DNA of 64,000 bases from Gloeopeniophorella convolvens (Eukaryota; Basidiomycota; Agaricomycetes; Russulales), in the NCBI GenBank assembly GCA_022496205.1, contig WTXD01000024.1, positions 62,001-126,000 on the forward strand. The letters run 5' to 3'. This document shows positions 35,614-46,833 of this stretch, piece after piece. Position numbers and translations under genes: made by a program. The first letter of the stretch is position 1, and each line of letters starts with the position of its first letter. The notes below the pieces were generated by a model. The model saw only the letters and a list, made by a program, of their open reading frames with translations. It made no database searches and was not told where the DNA came from.

Positions 35614-36479
35614 AGGTATCGAAAGGCCTTGAGTGGTTCCGATGGTGCAAACGCTGAGACGTTATGTAAATCGGGCGACGCATGTTGGGTGTGCAACTAG
35701 TTCATACCTAGCATACCTATTCGCGCATAGCCAGCAAGAGGTGCTCGGCTGCCAACGCAATCCAGGAAGCGACGGGGAAGCGGAGGCGGTGTGCACGTGT
35801 AATCCTGCGCCACATACCGCGATACCCGTCTGCAAGGTCGCAGTGCAAGGTCCGCTCGAGTACTACGGTCACGGACCACGTGAACCAAAGTGGGACTTGA
35901 ACAAAAAAAAAATTGACGCACCATTGTCGCTAGACCTCAACCCCGACGATATCTAGAAATGAGGAACATCCGACGACACATCAAACCCTCCAATTGTAAC
36001 CAGGATTCAAGTTGAAAGCTCGCGCAGACGTCTCGCAGAGAGAAAAAATTTCAAGCATTGAGAGGCGCTCCAGAAAAGCACCGACGGAGTCTGCATTAAC
36101 ACGTCTTCCCGAGGAGGGGCGGTGGTGCCAGGGCCCAACTCACAGTGAGGGATAAAAGAAGTGTGTTGCAAAAGGTTACACACTGACGCCAATGACGGCT
36201 GGCAAAGTCGGAGTTTGAGGTGTTCGGTTGTTTCCGGTTTCACGTCCGACATGCCTTTGAGCTCCTTTGAGTTGTCGACCGACTCGACTCGAACGACGAC
36301 GACCACGTACGGCTGCCGGTCCGTGCACCGTTCCTGCGTACCCTGCATCGTCACTCCATGGGTTTTCGCCTCAGTCAGCATGGAGGTCCTCATGCATCAC
36401 TCCCAGCCTATTCGCCCCAAAGAGAGTCGCTGTTGGCATCCGTGTCTCAAGACTAACTAAGCTTGAACGAAGCCTCACC
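35614..36479. other. Intergenic
   Basis: No gene is supported. Frames of at most 128 codons are present on both strands without family resemblance. The stretch next to 35614 is the promoter side of the minus-strand F-box gene. Confidence 0.5.
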
Positions 36480-36599
36480 ATATTCGGCCGCAATCAACTC
36501 CTCAGCCTTCTTAGGCCTCACAGAAATAGAGAAAGGGAACGGCCTTGGGTAGCTGGGGGTCAGCCGGTCAGTTTCCTAGAAATATGCTACGAACGCAAC
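36480..36599. repeat. Copy C of the P450 3'-flanking repeat
   Basis: The sequence is diverged but collinear with 46834-47143 and 52074-52403. Shared blocks are CAATCAA..CCTCAGCCTTCTT, then G..A..GGAAACGG(C/T)(T/C)(C/T)..GG, then GTCAG.TT(C/T)(C/T)(T/A)AG and a final ACTCAC. It sits directly downstream of the P450 relic at 36600, just as copy B sits directly downstream of the P450 at 52407. Confidence 0.55.
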
Positions 36600-36830
36600 T
36601 CACTTGAACATGTTTCCTGTGAAGGAGTACTCGAGGGGGATCTCTTGTCCCGCTCCGTTTTGCTTTCCCCCTGATATCGAAGACCGCAAGCATGGATGCG
36701 ACCACAATGAATTCTGCGTGTGTCATGTGCCACGTTGCACCGGAAGACCCAACACCATGGGATGGAGAAGCGAGCGAGGTCGGAGCGTACGTCTATCGAG
36801 TTCCCTCATCCGTAGTAGACATAATGATGG
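36600..36830 (-). pseudogene. Decayed 3' end of a cytochrome P450
   Basis: On the minus strand the frame reading HAEFIVVASMLAVFDIR matches the post-haem helix of the P450 at 52.4 kb (FIVTASLRSVFNVQR). Another frame then ends in EYSFTGNMFK and a TGA at 36600-36602; the 52.4-kb gene ends in EALYSGTMMK and TGA. The haem-loop region upstream (GVGSSGATWH) aligns in position but has lost the cysteine. Two or more frameshifts separate these pieces and nothing recognisable remains above about 36830. It is a remnant of a former P450 copy. Confidence 0.7.
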
Positions 36831-37334
36831 GCGTTGGCCTGATGCTACGATGAGGAAATTCGAGCCCGTACACCGAGCGACATCACGGCCCGTCAACGCG
36901 TCATGCCGGCGGTCATCGGCCACTGGCCAACGTTCCAGTCGAACGTTTAATCTAGACGTGAGGACATTAAAGTTGTAAAAGACACTCTCCAAAGAGTACA
37001 TATGTGGAGCTCGCCGTTCGAGTATACGTTACGTGGAGGTCTCGACAAAACCGATGCTATAATAAGCAGGGCCCGGAAGACAATGATCGCCGCCTTGCGA
37101 ACGACATGTCCGGTGGTAGTAGGATTTCACGTGGCCGAAAAACGAGTAGTACTGTACGCCAGCTGAATAGCGGTGCCACGGGCGGCCTTCGCTGCGGACC
37201 GCGCAGCTCTGCTGAACAATCTGTTCAGGCGGAGACTAGGAAGGGGTAAGTTTGAATTCAGCTCTTCGTGTATAGCAACGGAGGCACGGCGTGGCTCACA
37301 GGCACGCGACTTTGGCATATCGGGGACGTCTGCA
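36831..37334. other. Intergenic
   Basis: No supported feature. It may contain further P450 remnants too diverged to recognise by eye. Confidence 0.4.
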
Positions 37335-38928
37335 CTAGGCGCGAGATGAGAGGGCCCACTCTATGGCGACGGGATGTCCAGCACTCTCCCGGGCGGTAGC
37401 GAACGGACCAAATCCTTCCAAAACGCGCGTCTGTTCCTCATTGCTGAGATCACCGCGCAGAATGAGCTTCCCAAACGAAGGGAGCACATCTGCCTCTGCA
37501 AGGTGCGAGTCTACAATGCCGAGGGCCGGGTGAAAGGAGAGCGAAGATACTGACCCCTGCCGTGCGGCCGCGGTATCACGAAATTCCATAACAATGACCT
37601 CTGCTTCTTGAAATGCTCCAAGGAGTCTGGTCCACAGAGTAGGATCCGGATATGAGGTTCCTGCGCCAATGAAGGAGAAATGCAAGTGCCGAATGTGGGT
37701 GAGGGTGAGACGGAGCTGCTCGCAAATTTGCGCCGCGGCATGCACTTGCCAGTCGAATGATAGACAAATGATTTTCAGTACAAAGAACACCGCTCGCGTT
37801 GCATTACCGCCGTCGTCGAAGTTCGCTGAGATTGAGATGGTACGACCATCGAATATGATGCGTGAACTTCTAGGCTGCCCAAGACGGCTGCGCAAACGCG
37901 AAAGCCACGGTATGGACCACGTGAGCTGATTGAAGAAGCAAGTGTTGAAGTTTGTGAGGGAAGGAAAAGCAACCCGGGAAAGGACGGCTTCGAGATACGC
38001 GCTGGAACCTTCGTAGGACAGTAGTTCGAGGGAAGGCGCGTCAACGGGCACGATGGCTGTGTTAGGAATGAAAGGGACGCTCCAAAGGCGATTGGAACGA
38101 GGAGGTATGGTGAGGAACCGAAGAATTAATGTTTGGAGTAGCGGTAATGCTAAGATGTGAGAGACCAGTTGCACTGGTGTAAAGTATACGACCCCTGGTA
38201 TCCCTTGAAGACATAAGCTGGTCAAGTTTGACCCGGATGAGAGGAATGGAGGCAATCGAGGGAAAGTAAAGCCATCTGTCCTTAGATGCCGCAGCTCCTG
38301 GGCCGATTTGCCTAAGAAGGAATCGGGGAGTGTTGCTCCCTGTTTCGGGTCAGTGGACAACAGAAGGAACTTCAGTATAGGGTATGACTCGGTCATGGCC
38401 AGGACAACCTTGTCTAGAAAAGGCCGCATCATCACCAGGTGCGCTTCGCGTACACGACCAGGATCCCGGAGCGCGTAAAGAACGTTGCTCTCTTCTCCCG
38501 AACTCAGCGGTACAGTTATATCTGCTAGTAGGATGGTGATGGTGAGTGGCCAAGGTGGTGAACGATCCAACACGAGCTTGACCGGCATCTTTTGTGTACA
38601 GCCAAGCTGCAGACCCAAAGACAGCGGCGAACTGTGGATGATGTTGCGCCACCTTCGGCACACCCGCGTCAGAATGGACCAGTAATACTGTGGTGGTTTG
38701 ATGGAAGGTTGAAGCCAGAGGTTCGGTTCTATGTCTTTCCATACTTGAAACACCTCCAACAACACGCTCTCGGGTAGGCGATCGATGGGTGCGGTGGTAC
38801 TGGCCCAGCGCGCTATTGCTCCGTATGAGTTATTTGATTACATCCCAAACGTATACACGGTGCGTACCTCGGTGCTCTGATTGAATGGGTTGTCTGTGAT
38901 CAGGGTTGAAGTCGCCTATATCGGGCAT
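37335..38928 (-). CDS. F-box protein, pair B (member 1)
   Basis: The long frame 37335-38812 carries the F-box (IDRLPESVLLEVFQVWKDIE, LTRVCRRWRNIIHSSP) but has no ATG before it. A 61-nt upstream exon (38928-38868), starting MPDIGDFNPDHR, joins in phase across a 55-nt intron (GTACGC...CAATAG) and gives 512 residues. Leucine-rich segments follow (PILKFLLLSTD, LRHLRTDGFTFPRLPPFL, LTSLCLQGIPGVVYFTPVQL, LLSYEGSSAYLEAVLSRV). It is the paralogue of 44332-45921 (shared LRDPGRV, LPPFLSS, YLEAVL.RV, FDWQ.H..AQICEQL). The decayed P450 fragment lies 500 bp downstream on the same strand. Confidence 0.8.
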
Positions 38929-40077
38929 ATTTTTCTCGGAATGCATGTGCAGCCGACACGCACACGGAAAGGGGGGTAAAGCAGTTCGAGACAACAGAAG
39001 AGGGTATATGAGGGTCGGAGAGGATGCTCATGGACTCGTTGCTATGACGCCGGAAGGCAATGACCAACATAAGGCTCCAACTCGGCGACCTAATAGTACC
39101 TCTACCAGCGGGCAGTGCACGGAAATTGCAACCACAAGAGACTGGGATTCGGGCACCACAGGGCTGTGGTACTGCTGTGGTTTCCTCTGTCGGATCCGAT
39201 CAGCTGGTATCTGCATTCGTAATCAGTCCAACCGTGCGCCGCCTCACGGTCGCGGGCGTTGTGGAACTCACACGGTGACCCATAAGTATATCAACGTGAA
39301 GCTGACGTGAAGAGTCCAGGCGCTCAAGACAGACAATTTTCTCGGCCAGCTGGTACCCGCCTAGGCGCCTATGGGCCGGACGCCGCAGCTCGCTGAGGGT
39401 CCCTGCGGCTTGCACTTGGTCCACGGTGCATGGCAGCTGGCACTGATGCAGATATCTCGCTAGGTCCACAGCCGCGGGGTTAGGGTTCAGGCGACCCTGA
39501 CAAATCATGTGCGTGAGAAGTCGATCTGGCCACAGCTCTCCAACAGACGGCGGCGGTTGCATTGGCTTTCACCAGCTCGAACATTCAATATTCAATATTT
39601 GATTCAACGCCGGGCACTCCGGTAAAAACTTTGAACGTACCCTTCTTCCGCTTAAGGAAGTGAGCGCAGCGAACAAGCCAGGACCGAAATGGTTGAGTAC
39701 TCGTACAAAAAAGTAAACTACTAGTACATGCGATGCAAGACTACCTGATGCACTAGAGTTTCTTCGGTATGAGCCTCCCGACTTCTTTCCCCCCGGAACG
39801 ACGGGCCAAGGGAACGTAGATAAGCCTACATAGTTTCTCTTGTAAGCCATCCGTAGTTTCCGATTAGATCGCCCGCGCTACGCGGAGGCTGGCTGAACGC
39901 GGCTAAACACGGGAGCGGGGCGACGGCGTTTGACTCGAAAATACAAGAACTGCCGACCGTCTGCCAATAGAGGGTGCATGAGGTTCTTTGGGATAGGAAT
40001 AAGGCTCGGCGGTGACGCACCTTGTTGCAACAAACTCATCCCGCGGTCAGTGCATGATCCAGATCGCTGTCTTCGGA
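38929..40077. other. Intergenic
   Basis: No gene is supported. Short frames (at most 134 codons) occur on both strands. Short direct repeats such as TTCAATATTCAATATT near 39585 are present. Confidence 0.5.
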
Positions 40078-41649
40078 CTAGACGCCGGCCGTAATATCGT
40101 CCCATTCCACGGCGGCATCTCCTAGCTGGCAACGCAGTCGCCCCACCATGTCCTGGTTGACAGTGCAATTCTTGAATGAGACGCGTATGCGGTGCGTCGC
40201 TGAACGGAGGTTGTCCAGCGCTAAAGTGAGACCCGAAAACGACACGCTACCCTCCTCTTCACCGTCGTGTGCCAACGGAAACTTCACGTTGTACAGGCTC
40301 AATTCCACCAAACGTGGCGCAAGTTTCTCCCCCACGACCATTGGCCAGAGGTGAATGAAGAACTTGACGAGGCCATGTGCTGCCTCGCCTCGCGCATGGA
40401 TTGCGGCCAGGAGAGGCATGTGAAGGAAGATGCTGATCCAATTGACATAGGAGCCGAAGAGCGAGGAGTCAACGTCCAACACTTCCATATTGAGCATGGT
40501 GGACGCGATGCGCGAAATGTAGCTAGGGAGGAACCTATGTTCAAAGAACATGGAAACCTTCCAAGGTGCGGTGACTTCGTGGATAGCAGAAAGCATGAGA
40601 CCAGGTGATTGCGAGACCGAGGTGACCGGGTCGGAAATATATAGGACGCATGGAGCGCGGGGAACGATCGGGTCCAGGGTTCCCAACGTTGTTAACCACT
40701 GGATACGCTGACGGAGATGCAATAGAAGTGGGCGGATGTCGTTTTGATGGTATATCTCGCAGTCCAGATTCACCTCGGTCTTCCTCTCGTCGAACGTGAG
40801 ATGTCGCATGAGTTTGGATATTTTGACGCTAGTATCTTGGATGTATAGATGTCGGGACTTTAGAATATGGATACGGGTCAAGAGGGTGGTGTTCTCGTCA
40901 GGACATGAGTGCACGATGTGGAGGCGCTCTAGATTTAGAGAAATGTGGCCCGGAGTGTTGACGAATACATCTCGGCAATGATAGAGTTCCAAGCTTTGTA
41001 AAGTAGGTCGAAGCAGTTTGAATCGTATTGGCGCCGTGCAACACAGACGGTGAAGGGTGAGATGGACTAAGCGAGGGGCACCATCGGCGGTAAATAGGCC
41101 CTCCGGGAGTTCGAACCAATACTTGCAAGACTGAAGACAAAGCCGCTCCAATAACGGGAGGCCCGCATACACGAGAAAGCCCAAGTCCACCCTCGAGAGA
41201 TATAACTTCTTGAGTACGATCTCACGGACGCGAGGTAGATGGGGCAATGCTGACTCGAGCCCTGGCGGCGCGCGCGAATTTTCTGAGCTGCTCCGGATAG
41301 GCGCGTGGAGGACGATGGATATGGGCTCTTGACAGGAGAAATTCAGAGCAAGTTGCGTCCATATTTGGCTGTCCAGTGGGACATCTGTCCAAAGATACTT
41401 GACATCGTAGGCGACATGACGCCAACGACGACAAACACGGTGGATGACTTTGCAGATGGGAGGGGATTGACGGAACTGTCCTACGTAGAAGAAGATCTCA
41501 TGCAGTATTTCAGCGGGGAGGCGAGAGGCTGGTGATAATTCGTGTAGTTGTTGCATAGGGAATCCTAGACAGCCTGTGACAATCGTAACTTCGACGACAG
41601 TCAGCTTGGGGGCTCGAACATCGAGGGGTCCGGGAGCATTTTGACACAC
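40078..41649 (-). CDS. F-box-like/LRR protein, singleton
   Basis: One open frame of 523 residues. The F-box-like segment begins near residue 42 (SRLPAEILHEIFFYV, HRVCRRWRHVAYDVKYLWTDVPL), the usual layout of agaricomycete F-box proteins. A leucine-rich region follows (LPHLPRVREIVLKKLYL, LPLLERLCLQSCKYW, APRLVHLTLHRLC, LEVLDV). It is not closely similar to the other F-box proteins of the cluster, though it shares their strand. The real start may be the internal Met at residue 32 (MQQLHEL). Role inferred: SCF substrate adaptor. Confidence 0.75.
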   Translation of the reverse strand: MCQNAPGPLDVRAPKLTVVEVTIVTGCLGFPMQQLHELSPASRLPAEILHEIFFYVGQFRQSPPICKVIHRVCRRWRHVAYDVKYLWTDVPLDSQIWTQLALNFSCQEPISIVLHAPIRSSSENSRAPPGLESALPHLPRVREIVLKKLYLSRVDLGFLVYAGLPLLERLCLQSCKYWFELPEGLFTADGAPRLVHLTLHRLCCTAPIRFKLLRPTLQSLELYHCRDVFVNTPGHISLNLERLHIVHSCPDENTTLLTRIHILKSRHLYIQDTSVKISKLMRHLTFDERKTEVNLDCEIYHQNDIRPLLLHLRQRIQWLTTLGTLDPIVPRAPCVLYISDPVTSVSQSPGLMLSAIHEVTAPWKVSMFFEHRFLPSYISRIASTMLNMEVLDVDSSLFGSYVNWISIFLHMPLLAAIHARGEAAHGLVKFFIHLWPMVVGEKLAPRLVELSLYNVKFPLAHDGEEEGSVSFSGLTLALDNLRSATHRIRVSFKNCTVNQDMVGRLRCQLGDAAVEWDDITAGV

Positions 41650-42148
41650 CTCTCAGAGGTATCTGTGCCAAACGCAGAGATACGATATAAACAACAGCTG
41701 AGATTGACCTCAAATAAGCGCGAGAGGGAATAGTGCACCAAGGATGATGAGGAAGGGAGCGCAGACGGAATTTGAGTATGGACTTCACGAACGACGTGCT
41801 GGTGGATCTAACCTCGGACTGGGAAGAGGCGCCTCGCCGCGGTCGTAGTGCCGTGGCGTCAGGGAGATATGAGATAGATGCATCGGCCACGGCATGGTGA
41901 TTAAAATTGACGTGGGACGGCGTAGTCTCCGTAGTAACAGATTGACCAAGTGAAGACAGTCGTTCACATGCACAGGACAACGTGGGACCAGGTGGACTGT
42001 CGTCAGCTGACCATACGTTGCTGACAAATATCGGAAGTTGAATGGTGCGGCCTCTTCCGGCCCCGATGAAGCTGCAGTGTGCTGCTTGCTCAGGCCCTCA
42101 CCAGCACCGCTGTCCCTCTTTCCACTCCTCAAACACAAATAACCAGGT
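41650..42148. other. Divergent promoter between F-box gene and KIN17
   Basis: The minus-strand F-box gene starts at 41649 and the plus-strand KIN17 at 42149, so this holds both promoters. Overlapping minus frames (at most 156 codons, 41510-41980) have no family resemblance. Confidence 0.5.
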
Positions 42149-43162
42149 ATGCCGCGTGCCGAAGGTATGTACTGCTTAACGATGAACAACTCTACTCACG
42201 ATACGCAGCCGGGACACCAAAATGGCTGGCCAACAAGATGAAGTCAAAGGGCCTGCAGCGCCTACGGTGGTACTGCCAAGTCTGCGAGAAACAATGCCGT
42301 GACGAAAACGGGTTCAAGATGCATGTCGCCTCTGAGACGCATTTGCGGCAGATGATTGTTGTCGGAGAGAACGCAGGACGGCACATTGCGGACTTCTCGT
42401 CGCAGTTCCAGTCGGAATTCGTTACCCTCCTGTCACGGCGGTGCGCCTTGCATATCGCTCCTCTGTGGTTCTCGGCTCACATATTTTCTGTGGTCTTTTA
42501 GATTCGGCACCAAGCGCGTCAAGGCGAATAATGTGTACCAGGAGTACATCCAGGACAAAAGCCATCTGCACATGAATGCCACGCGCTGGGTCACCCTCAC
42601 CGAGTTTATCAAGCATCTTGGTCGCTCTGGCGTCGCCCACGTCGACGAGACGGAAAAGGGATGGTTCATCGCATGGATCGACCGCAGCCCGAAGGCATTA
42701 GAGAAGCAAGAGGCATCGCTCAAGAAGGAGCGCGCAACGATGAACGACGAACAGCGCGAGCGGCTGCTTATCGCGGAACAGATCGAACGCGCGGAGCGGG
42801 ACGCGCGCGAGAAGGGCGAAGGTACATCATCTGCACCCGCAGTTGAGGACGAGACACGGAAGGAGGAGGGTCTGCAGCGCGAGGAAGGCGAGAAGAAGGT
42901 CGTGCTCTCGTTTGCGGCGAAACCGGTAGCATCGTCATCGACCCCGTCGGAGGGCCTCAAGCTCAAACCTGCTGCTAATCCGCTCAAGGCGAACCCGCTG
43001 AAGCGGCCAAACCCGCTGAAGCAGGCCGTTGCCAGCTCGAGCTCTGCGGACAAGGCGGGCGGAAAGCGCAAGGATGCACCGTTGTCCGCCGCGGAGAGGC
43101 TCATACTGGAGGAGCAGGAGCGCAAACGGCGGCGGATGGAGCGGGCTGGTGGCGCTGCATAG
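42149..43162 (+). CDS. KIN17: KIN17-family DNA/RNA-binding protein
   Basis: Three exons (42149-42164, 42209-42440, 42502-43162) give 302 residues. The N terminus MPRAEAGTPKWLANKMKSKG fits the KIN17 start, followed by the zinc finger CQVCEKQCRDENGFKMHVASETH (about residues 25-47). The conserved winged-helix region follows (FGTKRVKANNVYQEYI, THMNATRW-like HMNATRWVTLTEFIKHLGR, WFIAWIDRSP). Residues 150-302 are a charged, disordered tail with repeated NPLK motifs. The metazoan C-terminal SH3/KOW modules are absent, as in other fungi. The protein is nuclear and linked to DNA replication/repair and pre-mRNA handling in other species. The first exon is only 16 nt. Confidence 0.92.
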
Positions 43163-43447
43163 ACGGACTGGGCTGTGTGTACGTTTTGATTCGTGCGACT
43201 TCTAATCTGTACCTTATGTCTGACTTCATGGATGGAATGCGGTCCTATAAGCGACCCGTACTTGCTGTAACACATTGGCCACCATACCGGTTGCCATAGT
43301 CCCGACGAGTTCTCGGCCGTCAGTGTGCAGAGCCTATCCTATTCTACATCGATTAGTGCATCCAACAAGCATCTCTTCTCCCTACTGCCCACAGGACTAC
43401 GTCGAGCCCCACACCCTCCCTGCGGATGCCATTAGTCTGCGTACACA

Positions 43448-44134
43448 TTATCGTACCAACAACTCTCCGCATCCATCCTCGTCCGCCACAGTCAAATCGA
43501 GCCAGATCTCCGCAGGCATCGCCCCGACCGACACGACCTCCTTCCCCTTCCCGCTCCGCCTCCCGCCCCCATTCGCGCGCACCTCTGCGTCCTCCACGCG
43601 CTCCGCGAAGCACAGCATGCTCGGGTCTGCAAGCTTGCAGCGCGGTCCCTGCGCCTCGTGCTGCGTGACGACGCGCAACAGCACCGTGCGCCCACCCGTC
43701 GCCCACTGCACATACCCGTCCAGCGGGAAGCGTGGCACTGTGCGGAGCAGGTCGTCCTCCCCTCGGATCGGCGCGCTCCGCTTCGGCACGGCGCTGGGCC
43801 CGGCGATGGGTAGCGCGAATGGCGGGTGCGGTGCCCGGCCGCGCGCGATGGGCTGCACGAGTAGATCAGTGCCGCGCACGTCGACGACGAGCCCGATGTG
43901 CCGTGGGACGGGCGCTCCGTCTGGCATGGTGTCCAACAGCGCGAAGACGACGTATGTCCCGAGTTCGATAGGCGCGAGCGCCCCAGGATCCGCGCCCGGG
44001 CTCGACACGTGGATCTCCGGTATGGGCGCGGGGAGCACCTGGGTTATTGAGGCGGGATTTTGCGGGGGGAGTTGCTCGACCATCGTGTAGGTCACTTCCA
44101 GCACTGAATGCATGTTTTCCAGAACTGACTGCAT
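43448..44134 (-). CDS. Conserved-looking hypothetical protein
   Basis: An uninterrupted frame of 228 residues, convergent with KIN17 (285 bp between stops). Acidic/aliphatic composition and regular alternation (ELGTYVVFALLDTMPDG, RHIGLVVDVRGTDLLVQPI, GYVQWATGGRTVLLRVVTQHE, MPAEIWLDLTVADEDG) look like a compact beta-rich globular domain. No signal peptide, membrane segment or known motif was seen. A plus-strand frame overlaps it (43275-44090), but its composition is far less protein-like. Function unknown. Confidence 0.6.
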   Translation of the reverse strand: MQSVLENMHSVLEVTYTMVEQLPPQNPASITQVLPAPIPEIHVSSPGADPGALAPIELGTYVVFALLDTMPDGAPVPRHIGLVVDVRGTDLLVQPIARGRAPHPPFALPIAGPSAVPKRSAPIRGEDDLLRTVPRFPLDGYVQWATGGRTVLLRVVTQHEAQGPRCKLADPSMLCFAERVEDAEVRANGGGRRSGKGKEVVSVGAMPAEIWLDLTVADEDGCGELLVR

Positions 44135-44331
44135 GTAGTTGCGTTGCGTTGTGTTGCGTTGAGGAAAGGAGGGCAGCAGAGATGGCCCCGTTTTATACTA
44201 AGCCTGGGGCTCACGCTTTTCGTCGCGTCAATGTATCCGCCGGCGTGTGGAGAGTGTCCTGATTCGCCACAATGAGAAAGGTCTAGGGTCCAGCGACTGG
44301 CGCTCAGTTGTGGCAATATCGGGTGTCCATG

Positions 44332-45921
44332 CTAAGCATAGGGCGAAGCAAATACGATGTTGTATAGTCGAGGATGACACCGCAAATGCAGATCGCCCCA
44401 CTCTACAATAAGGGTATGCTGAGTGCGTTCACGAGCAGTGATAGATGGCTTGAATTTCTCCAGAACTTGCGTCCGACATTCGTCCTTGATCCCGTCGCTC
44501 ATGATGAGTCTGTTCAGAGCAGGGAGAATGTCCACATCCAAAAGTTGCTCTGCCACAACCAGGGATAGACGTAAAGCGTGGAGGGATTGTGGCTCATTGT
44601 GATCAGACCTAGCACCATCGATCGCCAGGAAGAGGCTCTCCAAACCGCGAAATGTTCCAAAAAGTCGGCGCCACAACGCAGGAGCCGGGTCGTTGTCTTC
44701 AATTGACTCGTCGTTAGGGAGGGACAGGTACATGTGCCGGATGTGGGACAGGGTATGGATGAGTTGCTCGCAGACTTGCGCGACACCATGCGCCTGCCAG
44801 TCGAACGATTTGCACAGGATTTGGACCACGAAAAAGCCGGCTCCCGTCCACTCGTCGGGACGAGTGTTCCCAACAATGGAGACCCTTCCACCTCGGAAAA
44901 TTATCCTTGGGTTTCTAGATTCGGTCAACTGACCCCAGAGTCGCGAGATTTGCGGTATGCGGAGGGTGAGCTGATTGAAAAGCCTGATGTCGACTGTTGT
45001 GAGAGAAGGGAGAAAGACTCTGGCGAGAACTGCCTCCAGATACGTGCTGAGGCCTTCGTAGGATAGCTCAACAAGAGACAGTGAGATGACTGGGGTTGGG
45101 TTGGGCGGAGTAGGCAGGGTTGGGATAGAGCGAGAAGGGGCAGATAGGAAGTGGAGGGTCAACATTTGCAGACGAGGTAGCGCAATGACGTGGACAAGTC
45201 GCTCGGGTGAGAAGTAGATATCGCCTGGGACCTGAAAGAGTACGACGCTAACAAGGTTCGATGCGGAAGAAAGGAAAGGGGGTATCCAAGGAAGTGCAAA
45301 GCCATCCAGCGTCAGGTGCCGTAACCGATGGGCGGACCTTCCCAGGTACGAGTCAGGGAGCATGACCTTGTCCCTGTGATCGGTATGTAGCTCCAGGTAT
45401 TGCAGTATGGGGAGTGGCTCCGTCATGGCCAAGGTGAGGCCGTTCATGAAGTGGCGCCTCACAGACAAAACTACGGATTGCACACGGCCAGGGTCCCGCA
45501 GCGCGTAAATGACACTGTCTTCGTCCTTGGGCTCCAGGAGCGGGGCGTCCGAGTCAAGGCAAAAATCTATGAAGATAGGCCATGGCGGAGAATGGTCTAG
45601 CACGTCTTTGACGCGCACGCCGCGTCTGCAGAAGAGGTGCAGGCCTAAGGCCACTGGAGAAGCGTGGATGACGTTGCGCCACCTTCGACATACTTGCGTC
45701 AGCGCGTTCCAATAACACGGAGATGGTTTGTCGAGAACCAGATCCCAGAGGCCCAATTCCATGTCCTTCCAAGCTAAAAAGAACTCCAGCAGCACGCCGT
45801 CTGGCAAGTCACTGATCGACGTTGCCGTATTGACACTGCAGACTGTTTTTGCGGTAAGTAGGAGCGCGCCCACAAGTGCGCGCAAGTTGCACACCTCCAT
45901 CCCGCGTGTTGGGTGTCGCAC
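44332..45921 (-). CDS. F-box protein, pair B (member 2)
   Basis: One open frame of 529 residues, paralogue of 37335-38928. The F-box lies near residue 38 (ISDLPDGVLLEFFLAWKDME, LTQVCRRWRNVIHASP). Leucine-rich segments: LPILQYLELHTDH, LRHLTLDGFALPWIPPFLSS, LVSVVLFQVPGDIYFSPERL, LVELSYEGLSTYLEAVLARV. The first ~30 residues (MRHPTRGMEVCNLRALVGALLL) do not match the paralogue; as there, a short upstream exon may supply the true start, with an acceptor near 45840. Presumed SCF substrate receptor. Confidence 0.8.
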   Translation of the reverse strand: MRHPTRGMEVCNLRALVGALLLTAKTVCSVNTATSISDLPDGVLLEFFLAWKDMELGLWDLVLDKPSPCYWNALTQVCRRWRNVIHASPVALGLHLFCRRGVRVKDVLDHSPPWPIFIDFCLDSDAPLLEPKDEDSVIYALRDPGRVQSVVLSVRRHFMNGLTLAMTEPLPILQYLELHTDHRDKVMLPDSYLGRSAHRLRHLTLDGFALPWIPPFLSSASNLVSVVLFQVPGDIYFSPERLVHVIALPRLQMLTLHFLSAPSRSIPTLPTPPNPTPVISLSLVELSYEGLSTYLEAVLARVFLPSLTTVDIRLFNQLTLRIPQISRLWGQLTESRNPRIIFRGGRVSIVGNTRPDEWTGAGFFVVQILCKSFDWQAHGVAQVCEQLIHTLSHIRHMYLSLPNDESIEDNDPAPALWRRLFGTFRGLESLFLAIDGARSDHNEPQSLHALRLSLVVAEQLLDVDILPALNRLIMSDGIKDECRTQVLEKFKPSITARERTQHTLIVEWGDLHLRCHPRLYNIVFASPYA

Positions 45922-46246
45922 GTCCGCAGGTTTTGCTGCTATTGGCGTCAGGCATCTGACCCAAAAAACTTTACGACCTGCAATGAGATGCTGAGTGAGA
46001 CGGACAGTGAGGTCTGGGGAAATGCGCCCGCGCGGCTTCAGACACGCACCCAGGTGATTTCAGACATATTAAGAGAGGAAGAGGGTTGTGCTCGGGGACG
46101 CACTGCAAGCCCGCAGCGCGCAAGCCTCTAGACGCTCGAGGTCGCCAAGTCGGGAATACTCAAGGGAAGTGACGTCTCTCTGCGCGCAGCATCAACACGC
46201 CTCATTCCCATGTATTGCAATTCCCGGAGTGGCTGGACTCACAGAC

Positions 46247-46440
46247 GACGATGATCATCAAGAGATCAACAAAACTGGTACAGCCATGCATCCGCGCCTC
46301 CCACGTCTCCCCACACACTGCTGTATATCCCAAGACAGCGAGGGAATGCACGCTCCATTGCCATAGACATTCACCTTGCACGCCCCGGGCTGAGCGCTGA
46401 GGCATCAGAGCGATCGTTTTAAGGAGCGCGAAGCCAGTGA
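46247..46440. repeat. Local direct duplication, copy 1 (copy 2 at 47148-47312)
   Basis: Both copies begin ACGATGAT.CATCAAGA and contain GAGATCAACAAAAC(T)GG.ACA(G/A)CCATG, CGCCTCCCACG, ACACTGCTGT, GGGGAATGCA or GGGAATGCA, CCATAGACAT and end GGAGCGCGAAGCCAG or GGGGCGCGAAGCCAG. They are about 85% alike over aligned blocks, in the same orientation, 0.9 kb apart. Confidence 0.75.
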
Positions 46441-46553
46441 CCGGGATGGGGCATGTGCGTGGGTTGCAGAGGACTCGGAACCGGTAACACGCCCGAGCCC
46501 CGCTGGTTACTTGGCTAGCACGGAACATTCCGGCCGCGCAGGATTGGTTGGCA

Positions 46554-46615
46554 GTTTGTCTCCTAGAGCAGACCTTAGTACTTAACGGAAGACAGTCGTT
46601 CCGTCATAAGAATCG
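46554..46615. repeat. Copy 2 of the GTAACGGAAGACAGTC dispersed repeat
   Basis: Reads CAGTTTGTCTCCT, GACCTTAGTACT, TAACGGAAGACAGTCGTTCCG, TCATAAGAATCGG. It matches 32781-32834 upstream of the core and 49612-49650 (inverted) downstream of the core. Confidence 0.55.
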
Positions 46616-46833
46616 GGGTCTGCGTGCAGGCCTTGAAGCGCGCGACGCCGTGGTTGTCTTCTGGGGATGATGATATGTAAACAATATACGTGACCATCCG
46701 CAACAGACACTGCCGGCGGGATTTTTTGCGGACAGATATGTGCCTATTGGGTAACAGGAGATAGAATGTAGCCAAGCGTCACGCAAGTTGAACAACCCCA
46801 CGACCGTCCCGACCAGTGGCACTTCTGCCTTCG

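Noticed and set aside
43275..44090. 271-codon plus-strand frame opposite the hypothetical gene 43448-44134
   Set aside because: Its translation is Ser/Pro/Thr-rich and disordered; the minus-strand frame has a globular, beta-rich pattern.
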